Of a DNA stretch of 64,000 bases, positions 33,930-46,077 are shown one piece after another. The notes beneath the pieces are model-generated. The model was not told the DNA's origin. It worked only from the letters and a program-made list of their open reading frames with translations, and made no database searches. This DNA comes from Carex sylvatica (taxonomy: Eukaryota > Streptophyta > Magnoliopsida > Poales > Cyperaceae), in assembly GCA_964058845.1 (NCBI GenBank), contig CAXKVR010000238.1:104766-168765 (forward strand), read 5' to 3'. The translations under genes and the position numbers were made by a program. Position 1 is the first letter of the stretch. The number at the start of each line of letters is the position of its first letter.

Positions 33930-34389
33930 TGCAACCACGACATCCAAACGGTACAACCTATAAACAAAACGGATGGAATGCATGTTAAGCTTACTTGCGA
34001 GATTCACTGCCCATGGTTGAAAGATATCAAAAATGATGAGGTTAGGTTTCATAGTCTCTAGAATATGCGAGAAGGTTTGTTTGGACTGTTCTAAATGCCA
34101 TGATAAATGCTCTGTGGTGTGCTGGTGAGCAGACAGTTCTTTTTTCCGGTAGTCGTATCTCTACCAGGCTTATGCTCGAAGGATCTGCTACCGTTGAATA
34201 ACGATGAAGATCGATTGTCTTTTATTGATTCGAGGATGATCAGAGTTGAGCAAAAGTGAATAGAGAGGTTGTTGACTTGTTGTTCTCTTGGGTTAGCCTC
34301 CTGGCTAGCCCTAGGCAAGGGATCACATGGCCATGAGCAAGCCATGGCAGCATGAGCATACTCAGGCTCTTAATTCTGGGATTATCCAT
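33930..34389 (-). pseudogene. UGT94-like glycosyltransferase, broken N-terminal fragment
   Basis: A duplicate of the first about 150 codons of the gene at 8003-9400: ATG at 34387-34389 (MDNPR), LPWLAHGHVIPCL, NNLSIHFCST, then LIIFDIFQPWAVNLA near 34030. At least two frameshifts lie after the HGH motif. Homology ends near 33930, and the PSPG half of the enzyme is absent. About 330 bp of upstream sequence (to about 34720) was copied with it. Confidence 0.85.
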
Positions 34390-34429
34390 TGATTACATAC
34401 AAAGAAGAATAGAAATACGTGTACATATC

Positions 34430-34923
34430 ATTTATGGAGATGAGAGCAGGGGTGTTGTTTGTGTGCACGAATCTTATGATAAATGGCGCTCAAACCGAGT
34501 ACAATAATCTTTAACAAAAAATAGGGCCGTAGTGCGCATAATTAGCTGATAGTAAACGGTGAGGAAAGCACATGCATCCTGCTTTATTATTTAACACTGT
34601 AGTGTTGTTTTATTATCTAAATACATTTCATTTGATCATTTTGTTACTTTGGTGAGATGTGGTTAATTTGTATAGTAATATACTGTTTTATTATTTAACT
34701 GATTCTTAGTGTCGAGTTGGGAACTCATATATTTATTTTATCAAAAAAATTAGAAAAGATGAAGTTTCGAACTCACAACCTCTCACAAAAGATGGTTCTT
34801 AATCTCTTCAACTTCAATAACTTCACAAACTGGGACACCAAAATAGTTTTCTATAAAAATAATTTATTAAAAAAATAACATTTATTTTCCGAACCAACAC
34901 CAGTGAACAACCCAAGTATATTC
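34430..34923. other. Intergenic between UGT94 fragment and SCPL
   Basis: 34400-34720 matches the UGT94 upstream region (9401-9790). The rest is AT-rich with no gene. Confidence 0.5.
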
Positions 34924-37900
34924 TCACAGAGGTGTACCAGAAAGCCATCTCTCAAGCATATCTAGGCATTCCTTCGGTTTATACTCTGGAGCAGTGTGCC
35001 CAGCACCCTATGAAAAAATAAATTTGACAAAAAGGACAAACATATTCAATTGATGTGAACTACTTTTTCCTTCTGAAATTGTATTTCAATGATCAAAGAT
35101 TTGTCACGTATATATTGTCTTTCCATTTTTTTCTTAATTTCAAGTTCAAACAATTTTACCTTGACAGTAGCAAATGTGAGGTTGTTTGAATACCTCCTTG
35201 TGAACCTAAAATTAAGCAATTTTGTTATGTTTAAGACCAGAATTTGTTCTAATAATCAGAAAGCAAACAATCTTACCCTGCTACTTGGCCACCAGAATAC
35301 CAAGGTCTCCAATCATCTACGATCGAGAAGTTCAGGGATCGTATCCAGGCTTGTGTGCCAACAAAAGGAGCCATCGCATCATGATCACCACTGCATATAC
35401 ACACAACTTCAGTACATTATTTTCCTGAAATACAAAAAAAAAAATGTAGAGGCTCACAAGAAGAAACTTCTCAAAAAAAAGAACTCAATCTTACCTATAA
35501 ATAAGTGCTGGGTAACCTTTACTGGTGATGTTACGATGATATGGCACTGCACTTCGGACATCATATGTGTACAGTAACTTATGTATGTTACATCTATGCC
35601 AATCAACAATTGTTCCCTACATGAAAAGCACTTTTTCTTATAATCTCGCACAAATTAAATGCCGTCTGTTAGACCTAAATTTGGCATGCACAAGCTAAGA
35701 GAGTAACCATGTACCTTGCGGATACCTAGCGCATCTCTGACTGTACCATTATTTGCCCAGAACTCTGAAAGCAGGTACAAGGACGACTGGATAAAGTTAT
35801 GAAAAAAAAAATAGATAGTGTTTTGAATGAGATTTGATTATATAACAAAGTAACTTTTGTGAAGTAAATTTCAACTAATCCTATGCTATGCACTAGGCTA
35901 TTACACGCATTTTAACTCAAATTGACCTCAACTAACCCTAATTAATGGAATTATTGTATTAAATATTTTTCAGCTTATTTGAAATATAACCTATGTTACT
36001 TTAGTTTTAAATTGATACCAAATTAGTTATATTTCCAAATTGGTCATATTTCAAAATATGTCATAATCAACTGACACCATATTGGCCAAAACTACAATTA
36101 TGGAGATATTTTATTAAATATATGCAGCTCAATTTGAATTTAACCTATTTACAACTAATCCTCTGCTATCCCCAAATTTGGTGTCAATTCATTTCAAATT
36201 GAGCAGTGACAACAATAAAACCAAGCAAAAGAAAATGGGAAATCAATGTCTCCTAATCATACCATGAAACCAGTCCCAATTCTAACGAAATATATTCATC
36301 ATTCTACCTTGAGAGAAGTAAATAATGTATGAAATAAAGAGTCTCATAAGCATTACTCTGCATTCTTTAGGCAAGCCAGTGCTGTCTAAAGGAACTTCTT
36401 CGTTATAAAACCTCAATCCAATTTTCTTGCTATGAACTTGACCCGGTCTTGGGCTATGGTATTCACATAAGGGATCCAAGATATAACCCGTATTTACATC
36501 TTTGGTGACCTGGTTGATAAACAGTCATAAAATGTAAACTCGCAAATTACACAATTAATGATTATTGTTTTTATAGCATCAAATTAAGGTTCAATCGGAA
36601 CAACTCATTGTACTTCCTAATGAGTATGGAATATGCGAGCTTATTGGACTACCACGGGCAATTCATGAATGCATGAAAAAGATAAGTCAAAATTTGGTCC
36701 ACTGTTTTCATCATCTATATTATTTTGGGTGAGGACAAGGGGTTACATTTGGAGGTGAAGCAACCACTGAATTATTTTTTTGGGTTAATAATTCCCATCA
36801 GTAATTATGCCTTAGGTGGCTTAATCCTGAATTTTCTTAACTTCACAGAAGATGAAATTTGTCCACCTTTGGACATATGAAAGTTTATATTTTGCATACA
36901 AATAAATTTAGATTATACATGTTCCAAGATGTATTTAACTTAATCACACCTCATTCACAGCATCAAGATACTTTGCACAATGAATGTTACTCGGGCTCAC
37001 ATAATTCCCTGAACAGCTATTCTTGGTGGACTGCACATAAAGTTTTAAAAATTAGACTTCAAAAATCTCGCCATTAACACATTTTCTGTTGGTTAATAAC
37101 AGTTCTAAGATGTACTCCATATAAAGTTTTTCTACTATATTGTGTTATTCTAGCTGTCGAAAAATTGTTAAACCAGTAGTTAGACCATTCAATTAAGTTG
37201 GCTTCATAAACTAATTGGTATTAGCTATAATTTGTAATATAACAAATCAATGGCATAAATATGTATTATGCCATTGATTTTTTATAATATTTATAATATG
37301 CTTGACCAAAGAGACCGATCCAAAATGAACTCTTCATGTGATTTTTGTTAGTTATTTTTGCTGTACCTCATATAGTTCATCAGATATAAGTGCCATTCCG
37401 TGAAAAAATGGAATCTTGCTATTTTGATCAAAATTTGCATCAGTTACGGGGTTTCCAGCCAAATAACCCTTAAAATGACAAATAATTGAACTTTAATTAG
37501 TTTGAGAGGTTTGGTAATAGAAATCCAATAGAAAACTGTAAAAAAGTTTTCATTTGTTCCCCTATGCTTTAAATTTGCAAACCTTCAGATTAAATGGTGC
37601 CCCATGGGACTCTTTAGCTGTAATCAACAATATGACAAAACAGATTAATTAGGATCAAGCCTTCTGGCAAGGAACTGAAAATATTATGCCAGTAAGGTAA
37701 TCAGTAATTTGTAATTCCTTTTGCTTGCTTTTCACACTTGTAAGCTTACATATATACTAACATCAATAAACAAAGAAATAATTAACTTGAACCAAAAAAA
37801 TATCACAAGTTACCCATAGCAATCTCAAGTACTAGAACTGGTATGATCATGCCAGAATAGGAAGAGCCGCTTATATAGAGAGGATTTGACTTAAACTTCG

Positions 37901-38494
37901 GGTGCTCGTCAAGCCACTACATAGCAGAAGTCATGTTTTTATTTTTATAGCTTCTCTATTTTTTTTCCTTTTAGCCTTTGAGAGATTTGGATCCTAAAAT
38001 CAGAGACATCTTCAAATTCATGCTACTTAATTTCTCAAAACTAGAGAAATCTTCAAATTTAATTGTGAACCAAACAAAAGATTCAAATGAATTCATCTTT
38101 GATTTTCCAATGTATTCAACTGGATAGTGTAAAAATATTATATAAGTATTTTCTAGGACACTAGATGACAAGTTTTGGATTGAAATTGCAATGTAATCAG
38201 AAAAAAGATTATAACCTTATAAAGAAAACGTAGTAGCTGACGAGCACTCTCAGTGTCAGATGTCTGAAACCCCTCCATGGTACGTGAATAAGAGAATCCA
38301 GTCCCAACAGGTGAATCAACAAATATAACATTGCTCACCTATTTGTTTTATTATAACAATTCAACCTCTGTTAGTAGGGAGGAAAAAAAACAGAGGATTG
38401 CAAATAAGATACTTAAATATGGCTGCTAGATGCAAATACTAGATTTGAAAGATCTAATATTTATATATAACAATTCAATCCTCAAGTAGAAGAT

Positions 38495-39596
38495 TGTTGG
38501 ATCATAATCCAATGTTGAGCATATTTGTAATATAATTAGGAATTGTATATTGTCATATATGATTGTTCTAATTAAGTGATCTAATACGGAAATAATTTAT
38601 TTGACAATCTATGTATTTAATACGATGTGGTACATAAATGTGTAGAACAATTTAGACAATGATCAAATAATTCAATAGACTGATTCTGAGATTTGCAGAT
38701 AAGAAGAATTGTCTTCCAAAGGTTTTGTGCAGCCATAGGAAATTATGTGCGGACGCACTAACCATTTTGAGTAATTCTTTAAAATGAAAATTTAGTTGGT
38801 CAAAGTCAACATATTTGTGCAGTCCTGTGTGGCCGCACAATACCACTGTTGGTTATTCAGGAAGGCGATTCTGTAGACGCGTATGGTAGTTTGTGCGGTC
38901 GAACAAAATTTTGTACGCTGCACACATGGTGCTAGATGTCTTACTCTATATATGTCAATTGGTCTCCAACGCACAAGACGAATCACAACTCATAGATTTT
39001 GAACAACAGTTAATTTAGACATATCTATGTGCCTTCTCTTTCTCTTCCACCATCAAAAAATAGGGAGGAGTAATCTATTAAAAAATTGGAAATAATTTCT
39101 CAAGGGCTAGTCTTGTTGTCTTTGAAGGCCTATTCCATAACCATACGACATACCGGCGAGAAGAGGATCTCTTGCCATTAGAGCATTGTCATGTGCTCAC
39201 GGAGACGGTTGTTGCTCTTCTTAGAGATTGGATATTCTATGGAACCATGTATTATGTTACTCACTAAAGATTTATGTTTTATGAGTCGGCTTTGGCATAG
39301 GACAGTTCATAGAATTAAGGTAGGAAACTGTTTTCTCTTTCCTCAAGATGTAATTGTTTGATCTCTAAATGCGATGCAAGTGTTTGATGATCTTTAGAGA
39401 AGACGTAATTGTTTGACCTTTAAGATCCCCAACACAACTATCTAACACGATCAAATGCATACCCCTACATCTTATATATCATTAGTGAAGGACACTTTGT
39501 TTGTGACTTGATAGAAAAAGCCGGTGCCATATATATCACGTGTTAATCCAACTTAGGTCGCTAATGAATATATCCATACACATATTTTGTTCCTAC
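38495..39596. mobile_element. Possible solo LTR in an SCPL intron
   Basis: This 1.1-kb non-coding block inside the 38339-40103 intron starts TGTTGGATCATAATCC and ends TTGTTCCTACA, typical LTR edges (TG..CA), with a CT-rich U5-like part near 39035. I found no 5-bp target duplication, so the call is weak. The ORFs at 38652-38986 are unrecognised. Confidence 0.3.
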
Positions 39597-40324
39597 ATTT
39601 GCCCAACTTGGCAAGATCATTTTCATCATGAATATGCTTCACTAAATAACTGGAGAAATCCCACGGGAGTAGGAAGTGATAAAGGTCAAGCAGATTAAAC
39701 AAAAGGAGAGAGTTGGTACTTTTGAAGAAATATCACAGATCGATACCTCAACTTCCAGCCCCCAATTTTCTCTTGTAAAATATGTTCTCACGCTAATTGT
39801 TTGCATGGCTACCACATAACGACTTCATAATTATCAAATTATGTTATGATCCTTGAATATTTTGGCAGTAGCATCCATCTTTGTTTATTAGAAATTAATT
39901 TACATGGGTCCCGGCCTAACATGATGTAACCCATCACAAGTGGGTTCAGGTTGACATGTCATAAACAGGTTAAGCCCAGTTACCCGAACCATTTTACATA
40001 TTTTATTTTGCATCTGGACGGGTGAGGTTAACTCGTCACCCGTTGTCAGCAACAGACATTAATTAGTTTTTTTATTAAAAAAAATTGAAAACAATAAGAG
40101 AACCTGGGTCCAAGAATCAGGCTTGTAATAGAGAGAAGGTAGGCCATTTACATAATTTTGTAGGTCAAACCCAAGTGGCCCTGCACATCACATCAACACT
40201 TTGATCACATTCATTTACAAAAACAGGCAATTAACAACCACATAACAGGTATTTAAATTGAAACCTTTCGTATTATATGTAATTCCTCCTATATAATGTA
40301 GTTCTTTTGGTTAGGAACCATGGG

Positions 40325-40478
40325 ACTCAAATTTGAGTCTGATGGGTTTAACATCCATCTGATCCACTTTAAGGTCCATTAGCGTGAATATTAAAGCAGA
40401 AACACACAGATATTGAACCGTTATGCATGAATCTTAAAGCGGATCGGATGGACATGAAACCCATAGAACTCAAATTAA
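40325..40478. repeat. Foldback element in SCPL intron 1
   Basis: ACTCAAATTTGAGTCTGATGGGTTT at the left pairs with AAACCCATAGAACTCAAATT at the right; CTGATCCACTTTAAG pairs with CTTAAAGCGGATCGG. Non-coding, about 150 bp. Confidence 0.7.
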
Positions 40479-40589
40479 TCACCTTTTGGTTAGGCTCATG
40501 TTATGAGGTACCGGATGTTTGATACCAACTCTTGTATGATATCGTAATGAAATCGGTGTTACTACCGATATATATATATATATATATAT

Positions 40590-41014
40590 AGAGATAGGCT
40601 AATATACAATCGATTGTTCCTAGCCTCCCGTGCAACTAAGTTGTTTTCTGATTTTTAAAGTCCAAATGATCGATCCAAACCGTTAGATGTCATCTCCACA
40701 TTAAAATGTGCTAGGAGACCAAATTTTATATTTTTTGGAATTTTTTCACTATTTATTAAGCCACTTTGAAAATTGCTGATCCAACGGTGGCTTACCAAAC
40801 AGTAAAAATCAGAAGCTACCGTTGGATCAGCGATTTTCAAAGTGGCTTAATAAATAGTAAAAAAATTCCAAAAAATGTAAAATTTGGTCTCCTAGCACAT
40901 TTTAATATGGAGATGACATCTAACGGTTTGGATCGATCATTTGGACTTTAAAAATTAGAAAATGACTTGGTTGCACGGGAGGCTAGGAACAATCGATTGT
41001 ATATTAGCCTATCT
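40590..41014. repeat. Hairpin MITE 1 set in (TA)n
   Basis: A nearly perfect inverted repeat with arms of about 200 bp (GATAGGCTAATATACAATC / GATTGTATATTAGCCTATC) and a small loop around 40800. It is flanked on both sides by (TA)n (40568-40589 and 41015-41034). The arms encode mirrored mini-ORFs only. Confidence 0.9.
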
Positions 41015-41034
41015 ATATATATATATATATATAG

Positions 41035-41071
<37 letters not shown>

Positions 41072-41076
<5 letters not shown>

Positions 41077-41497
41077 GTTGGCTCCTATGCTTATATAAGC
41101 ATATCCCCACATATGCTTATAACTCATTTTTGTGTTTCCAATGTCCAAATGGTCGATCGGAACCGTTCATATTGTTCTCCATATTAATATGTGCTTGGAG
41201 ACTAAATTTTATATTTTTCTGAATTTGTTTACTATTTATTAAGCCACTTTGAAAATCGTTGATCTAATGGTGGCTTAACAAAACAGTAAAATCAGAAGCC
41301 ACCGTTGGATCAACGATTTTCAAAGTGACTTAATAAATAGTAAAAAAATTCAGAAAAATATAAAATTTAGTCTCCAAGCACATATTAATATAGAGAACAA
41401 TATGAACGGTTCCGATCGACCATTTGGACATTGGAAACACAAAAATGAGTTATAAGCATATGTGGGATATGCTTATATAAGCATAGTAGCCAACCTC
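41072..41497. repeat. Hairpin MITE 2 set in (TA)n
   Basis: Arms AGAGGTTGGCTCCTATGC / GCATAGTAGCCAACCTCT run about 200 bp. The inner part (ACTATTTATTAAGCCACTTTG, GATCAACGATTTTCAAAG) is homologous to MITE 1 but the outer part differs. (TA)n flanks it at 41038-41071 and 41498-41524. Confidence 0.9.
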
Positions 41498-42422
41498 TAT
41501 ATATATATATATATATATATATATTTTAAAGTATTTAAAAACAAATTAAAAAAAAGCGCTAGCTGTCACAATTGTGTGTTGGTACTATAATCAAGAAGAT
41601 TAATTGATTATAGTAAAAACCGCTAGCTGTCACAATTGTGTGTTGGTACAAGAATACATAAGCTGATAATTTACTATAGTAGGCCCGTTTTGATAATTTA
41701 GAAAATGTAAATTGTAAATTATTCAGCTGTGCTTCAATTGTAGATCAGATTTAATACAAAAATATAAGAACGCAAAAGTAATCCTTATATTTTTTATATA
41801 TGGTCTCTTGCATGTTTCGCGTTGCAATTAAAAAATAAAACATGTCAAGGGAGATACAAAACCCCAACCTGGTTATTTCATACCTATCTCAAACACCAAT
41901 CCTGAGAGGGATGAGCAACCGGGCCCACCTGTCAGCCATAGAAATAGAGGATCCTCCTCTGGATTTCTCTCTGATTCAACGAAGTAGTAGAAAAATTCCA
42001 CCCCTTTCTCTTCATCCACCTCCACGTAACTGTTCAAGTGTTTACCTCGAGTTTAATTCTTCAATCAAATCTTAATTAATTAGGGACCAAAAATTCAAAC
42101 AAATTCTAATACAAAGATTGCACAAAGTCGGTATGAATTTCGAGATTTTATTGAAAAAGTTTGTTCACCAAAGAAATTCTGAAGCAAAACACTTGTATCA
42201 GCAACTTTTTCTTTATATTTTTTTAGGGCAATGTGGGAAACAAATTAAAAGAGTTGATAAGATTGTGTACCCGGTTTCTAAAGCAAAAGGCAATGGGCCT
42301 TTGAACCCCGGGAGGTTATCGATTGGCTTCCGAGCGGAGACTAACTGCCATGGAGAAGAACACAGCAGAAACACAAGAGGAAATAGAAAACATTTCTTGG
42401 TCGCTTGTGGTGAATAAGCCAT

Positions 42423-42942
42423 TTCGTTTCAAGCTAGGCCTAATTAATTCATCAAACTCTTCTCTGTTTTATGGATTGCTTTCTGTTGAGGGAGCTCTCC
42501 ATAGAAGGCAAACTCGGCCGAGTCGGACCGGAATCGGACCAGACTTCTATATATATGTATTTAGTAAATAATTAAATACGCACCGAATAAAAATCTCTTA
42601 TATATATTTAATATACAACCTTTTGCAATTTGTCATTTCCATTTTTAATTCTCACAAAATCGTGCAAATCAATTCATCAATTCTAGCAGCTTCTAATCAA
42701 CCTAAAACTTAGCCAAAAGAAAAACATTTCACTGACCAAAGAAAGGGATTATTAGACCATTTGTACAAATAAAAGAAGAATTCCCTGACAGCCCTCTAGG
42801 ATTCGAAACTCATTGAGCCAACAAGGCAAAGTCACACCCATTCTCAAAATTAAGAGAAATTGGCTATGGCTACCATTATGTGAGCCACTCCGCAGCCCGA
42901 GGTTCCAAGCATCACGTGACCAGCTAAGCCATAGCCTGATAC
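42423..42942. other. SCPL upstream region, no gene seen
   Basis: Presumed SCPL promoter region. Nothing coding is recognised; the ORF at 42752-42997 has no known domain. GGTTCCAAGCATCACGTGACC near 42901 resembles GACTCCATGCATCACGTCATC near 45180 on the far side of the next element. Confidence 0.4.
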
Positions 42943-45173
42943 CCGAAATTTTTATTAATAAAAAATTAATTAAATAAATATCAATAATGAAGAACAAAAC
43001 TGATTTTTTTAAAAATATAAAAAAAAACGTAATAATTTATAATGTTCTCTACACAGTCAGATTAACTACAATTTAATTACTCTCTCTTCTAATTGATTGT
43101 GCACAAAAAAAAAAAAAAAAAAAACCGTGATACTCTATCACGGCAGAAGTCCGCGAAAAAAAAAAAAATTCGCATTAATTGCAATACACTATCAGTCCAG
43201 ATTTAAACTTTAATAGAATATGACACGTCTTTAGAAGTACATAAATGTAAACGTGTAAGAGGGGAGCCTTTTACCAGAGTAAAGATTGAAGAGGAATTTT
43301 TTTCATAAACCATAATTAATAAATTAAAAACTAGAAAATTAATATGATTGTTTTTTTTTCGAAAAATCATAAGGACTGAACGGACCGTTCGGTATCACAG
43401 CTGCCTTTTTTTCCAGACCGAACGGTCCATTCGATCTCAACTCTTTTTTTTTGTTTTTTCCAAAAAAAATTCAATTTTTCAAGAATGCTGCCACAAAAGA
43501 TCCGCCAATTTTTTTTTTTTTCTCCAGACCCGACGGACCGTTCGGTCTCTATATTTTTTATTTTTTATTTAGCGCTTTTTATCTATATTTTTTCTCCAAA
43601 TATTACTGTTTTCATTATTTTTGCAACTGATTTTTGTTAGTTACCTGTGATTTTTTTGCAAATAATTTCAAAGTAAAGATAAAGTAAATTTTTTAATTTT
43701 TCTAAAGAAATAATTATTGTCTGTTCCGTATGACTTTCTGTAAATAATTTCAAAGTAAATATAAAGTAACATACAGTTCACCTTGCATTTCACCTTCCAT
43801 TTTTACTACAATCTAAATAAATACATACAAAAAAAAATTAACATGCATAACATGCAAACCCAATCAAATATTAACATTTATTCTACACTAAAAAAAAATC
43901 ATTCAACAATTACTATATGCATTTACACTAAAAAAAAACTACATGCAAATAAACCTTGCATCTATAAAATTATGAAATAAATAATTCAAAAATACTACAT
44001 GCACATAAACCATGCAAATAAAAAAAATCATTCAACAATTACTACATGCATCTACACTAAAAAAAAATTAAAAAACTACATGCAAATAAATTGCTACATA
44101 AACTATTTTTTTATACTACAATTCCAACATAAACTATTTATACTACTAAAAGAAAAAATTACACATAAACTATTTATTTATACTACAATTACAACGTAAA
44201 CAATTTATTCTAATCATTTATTCATAATTACAAATTATTTAACAAACATAAAAGAATTAAATACATACCTAACGAAATTTGTAGATCTGAAACTTTTATT
44301 GTTCTTCTTTCAAAAATAAACAAACTTACGTGATTAGAATAAAAATCACACTAATTATGAGAGTTAAAAAAAAAATTTAGATGAAGGAAGAAAGAAGAAA
44401 ATGAGCATGCAAAGAGAAGGAAGAAGGAAGATGGAGGGAATGAAGAATGAAGAAGGAGGGAGCCACGGGTTGATAAAAAAAAGAAAAAAAAAATAGAAAG
44501 ACCGAACGGTCCGTCTGAAGACCGGACGATCCGTCCGATCTGGTGAAAAAAACAAAAATTGGTGGATCTTCTGTGGCAGCCTTCGTGAAAAATTAAAAAA
44601 AATGAAATAGTTGAGACTGAACAGACTGTTCGGTCTAGAAAAAAGGCAGTTGTGGATCGAACGGTCCGTTCGATTCTTATGGTTTTTCGAAAAAAAAATA
44701 ATTATATTAGTTTCCTAATTTTTAATTTATTAATTATGATTTATGAAAAAAAAATTGAGAAGGAGACAAGATCACATCGTGGGTGGATCCCACTTTTCTT
44801 GTTTGATATTTTTTTGATAAAAGAGATCTAAGTCCTTTCCATGAAAAGTTTCTTGTTTGATATTGAACACTGAGCTGGCGAGGACAGTGGGAACATAGAA
44901 ATGCATTAATGCAAATCTATATTTTTTTTTTTTGCACCCCTCTAAACGTGGTAGAGTATTTCGGTCTGTTTCATTATTTTTTATTTTTTATTTTGTGTTC
45001 GATTCAGTCCGAAGAGAGAGTAATTAATTTGTTATTAATTTAACTATGATAGTCTATAATATTTAGAAAACGTTATAAATTATTATGTTTTTTTTTTATA
45101 TCTCAAAAAAACTCAATTTCATTCTTTATTATCAATATTTATTTAATTATTTTTTTATTAATAAAAATTTTGG
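42943..45173. mobile_element. Non-autonomous Mutator-like element with very long arms
   Basis: Ends CCGAAATTTTTATTAATAAA (42943) and, in inverse, CCAAAATTTTTATTAATAAA (45173). Flanks GCCTGATAC (42934-42942) and GCCTGAGAC (45174-45182) are a 9-bp target duplication with one mismatch. Arms of 600-700 bp (to about 43560, and from about 44490) are interrupted but clearly inverse, each carrying ACCGAACGGTCCGTTCGGT-type palindromes near 43380-43550 and 44500-44670. The middle is an AT-rich stretch of TACATGCAAATAAA repeats. No transposase is encoded. Confidence 0.8.
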
Positions 45174-45235
45174 GCCTGAGACTCCATGCATCACGTCATC
45201 AACCATGCTGCTGCCCGAGGCTCCAGACATAAAAT

Positions 45236-45827
45236 TAGGGGTCTGCTAACGGGGCGGGTAGGGGCGGACCGGGTATATCCGGGGTCGGGTATGGGTATGG
45301 ATCGGGTACGGGTATCACGGGTATACGGGTATCTCGGGGCGGGTATTACGGGTATTTTTTTCAAAACCCGTACCCTACCCGATTTATACCCGTGCCCGTG
45401 GTACCCGGCACGGGTAGGGTACCCGGTCCGGCCCGGTTTTTTTTTTTTTTTTTTTCGGCAGCAAATTCGAAATTTCAAAAAAATTTGAATTTTTTTGAAT
45501 TTTTTTTGAATTTTTTTTGAATTTTTTTGAATTTTTTTGAATTTTTTTGAATTTTTTAACGGGTACGGGTCGGGTCGGGTACGGGTACGGGTACAGGTCG
45601 GGTACGGGTCAGGCGGGTCGGGTCGGGCAGGTCGGGTCGGGTCGGGCGTAAATCGGACCGGGTTTGCTCGGATTTTGAACCAAATAACCGTACCCTACCC
45701 GTTTTATACCCGTACCCGTGTACCCGTTTACCCGACCCATACCCAGGCTCGGGCACGGGTACCCCGGGTACCGGGCACGGGCAGGTCGGGTACGGGTCCG
45801 CCCGGGTCGGGTATAAGCAATCCACTA
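45236..45827 (+). mobile_element. ACCCG-rich hAT-like non-autonomous element
   Basis: 592 bp with termini TAGGGGTCTGC and, in inverse, TAGTGGATTGC, flanked by an exact 8-bp duplication CATAAAAT (45228-45235 and 45828-45835), as hAT transposases make. The interior consists of GGGTACGGGT / ACCCGTACCC arrays around a poly-T and TTTGAATTTTT centre. It encodes nothing real; long Pro/Arg/Gly ORFs are by-products of the repeat. Confidence 0.85.
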
Positions 45828-46077
45828 CATAAAATGAATGCTGCTATATATGTAATAATTATTTATGATAATTTGTTAAATTTACAGTGTTATTTTGTTT
45901 AGTTTTGGACAAATTAATGTATATTTATGATACTAAATAAATATAATTAATTTAAAAATTAATTACTTAATCATATAGTAGTTAATAATAAAAGGAAACA
46001 AGAAACTCTCTCCCTTCGACCAACCAGCATTCAGCTCAAATCAAATATCGCTGAATTTGAATGATATGCTCCCAGCG

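Larger units (their letters stand above)
34924..42422 (-). pseudogene. Serine carboxypeptidase-like acyltransferase (SCPL clade IA), exon 2 missing
   Basis: Thirteen exons found: 42422-42271 (signal peptide, IDNLPGFKGPLPF), 40180-40104, 38338-38216 (NVIFVDSPVGTGFSYS), 37916-37814 (GSSYSG, catalytic Ser), 37617-37583, 37468-37367, 37030-36950, 36509-36357, 35786-35715, 35616-35495, 35390-35277 (SGDHD, catalytic Asp), 35205-35160 and 35007-34924 (GHTAPEYKP, catalytic His). All phases agree from 40180 onward. The exon expected between the first two, encoding the oxyanion-hole WLTGGPGCS block, is not in 40181-42270, a stretch filled by foldback elements. Joining the flanking exons shifts frame and hits a stop. 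SCPL acyltransferases are vacuolar enzymes using glucose esters as acyl donors. Either this is a dead gene or the exon is lost from the assembly. Confidence 0.85.

Noticed and set aside
41842..42075. Plus-strand 77-codon ORF upstream of SCPL exon 1
   Set aside because: No recognisable domain; it lies in the SCPL first intron on the opposite strand. Checked as a possible home of the missing exon and it is not.
45191..45825. Long Arg/Pro/Gly ORFs on both strands in the ACCCG-rich blocks (also 10642-10882 and 48549-49240)
   Set aside because: They arise because the GGGTACGGGT repeat is open in several frames at once; composition is pure repeat, there is no conserved domain, and the blocks are mobile elements with target duplications.
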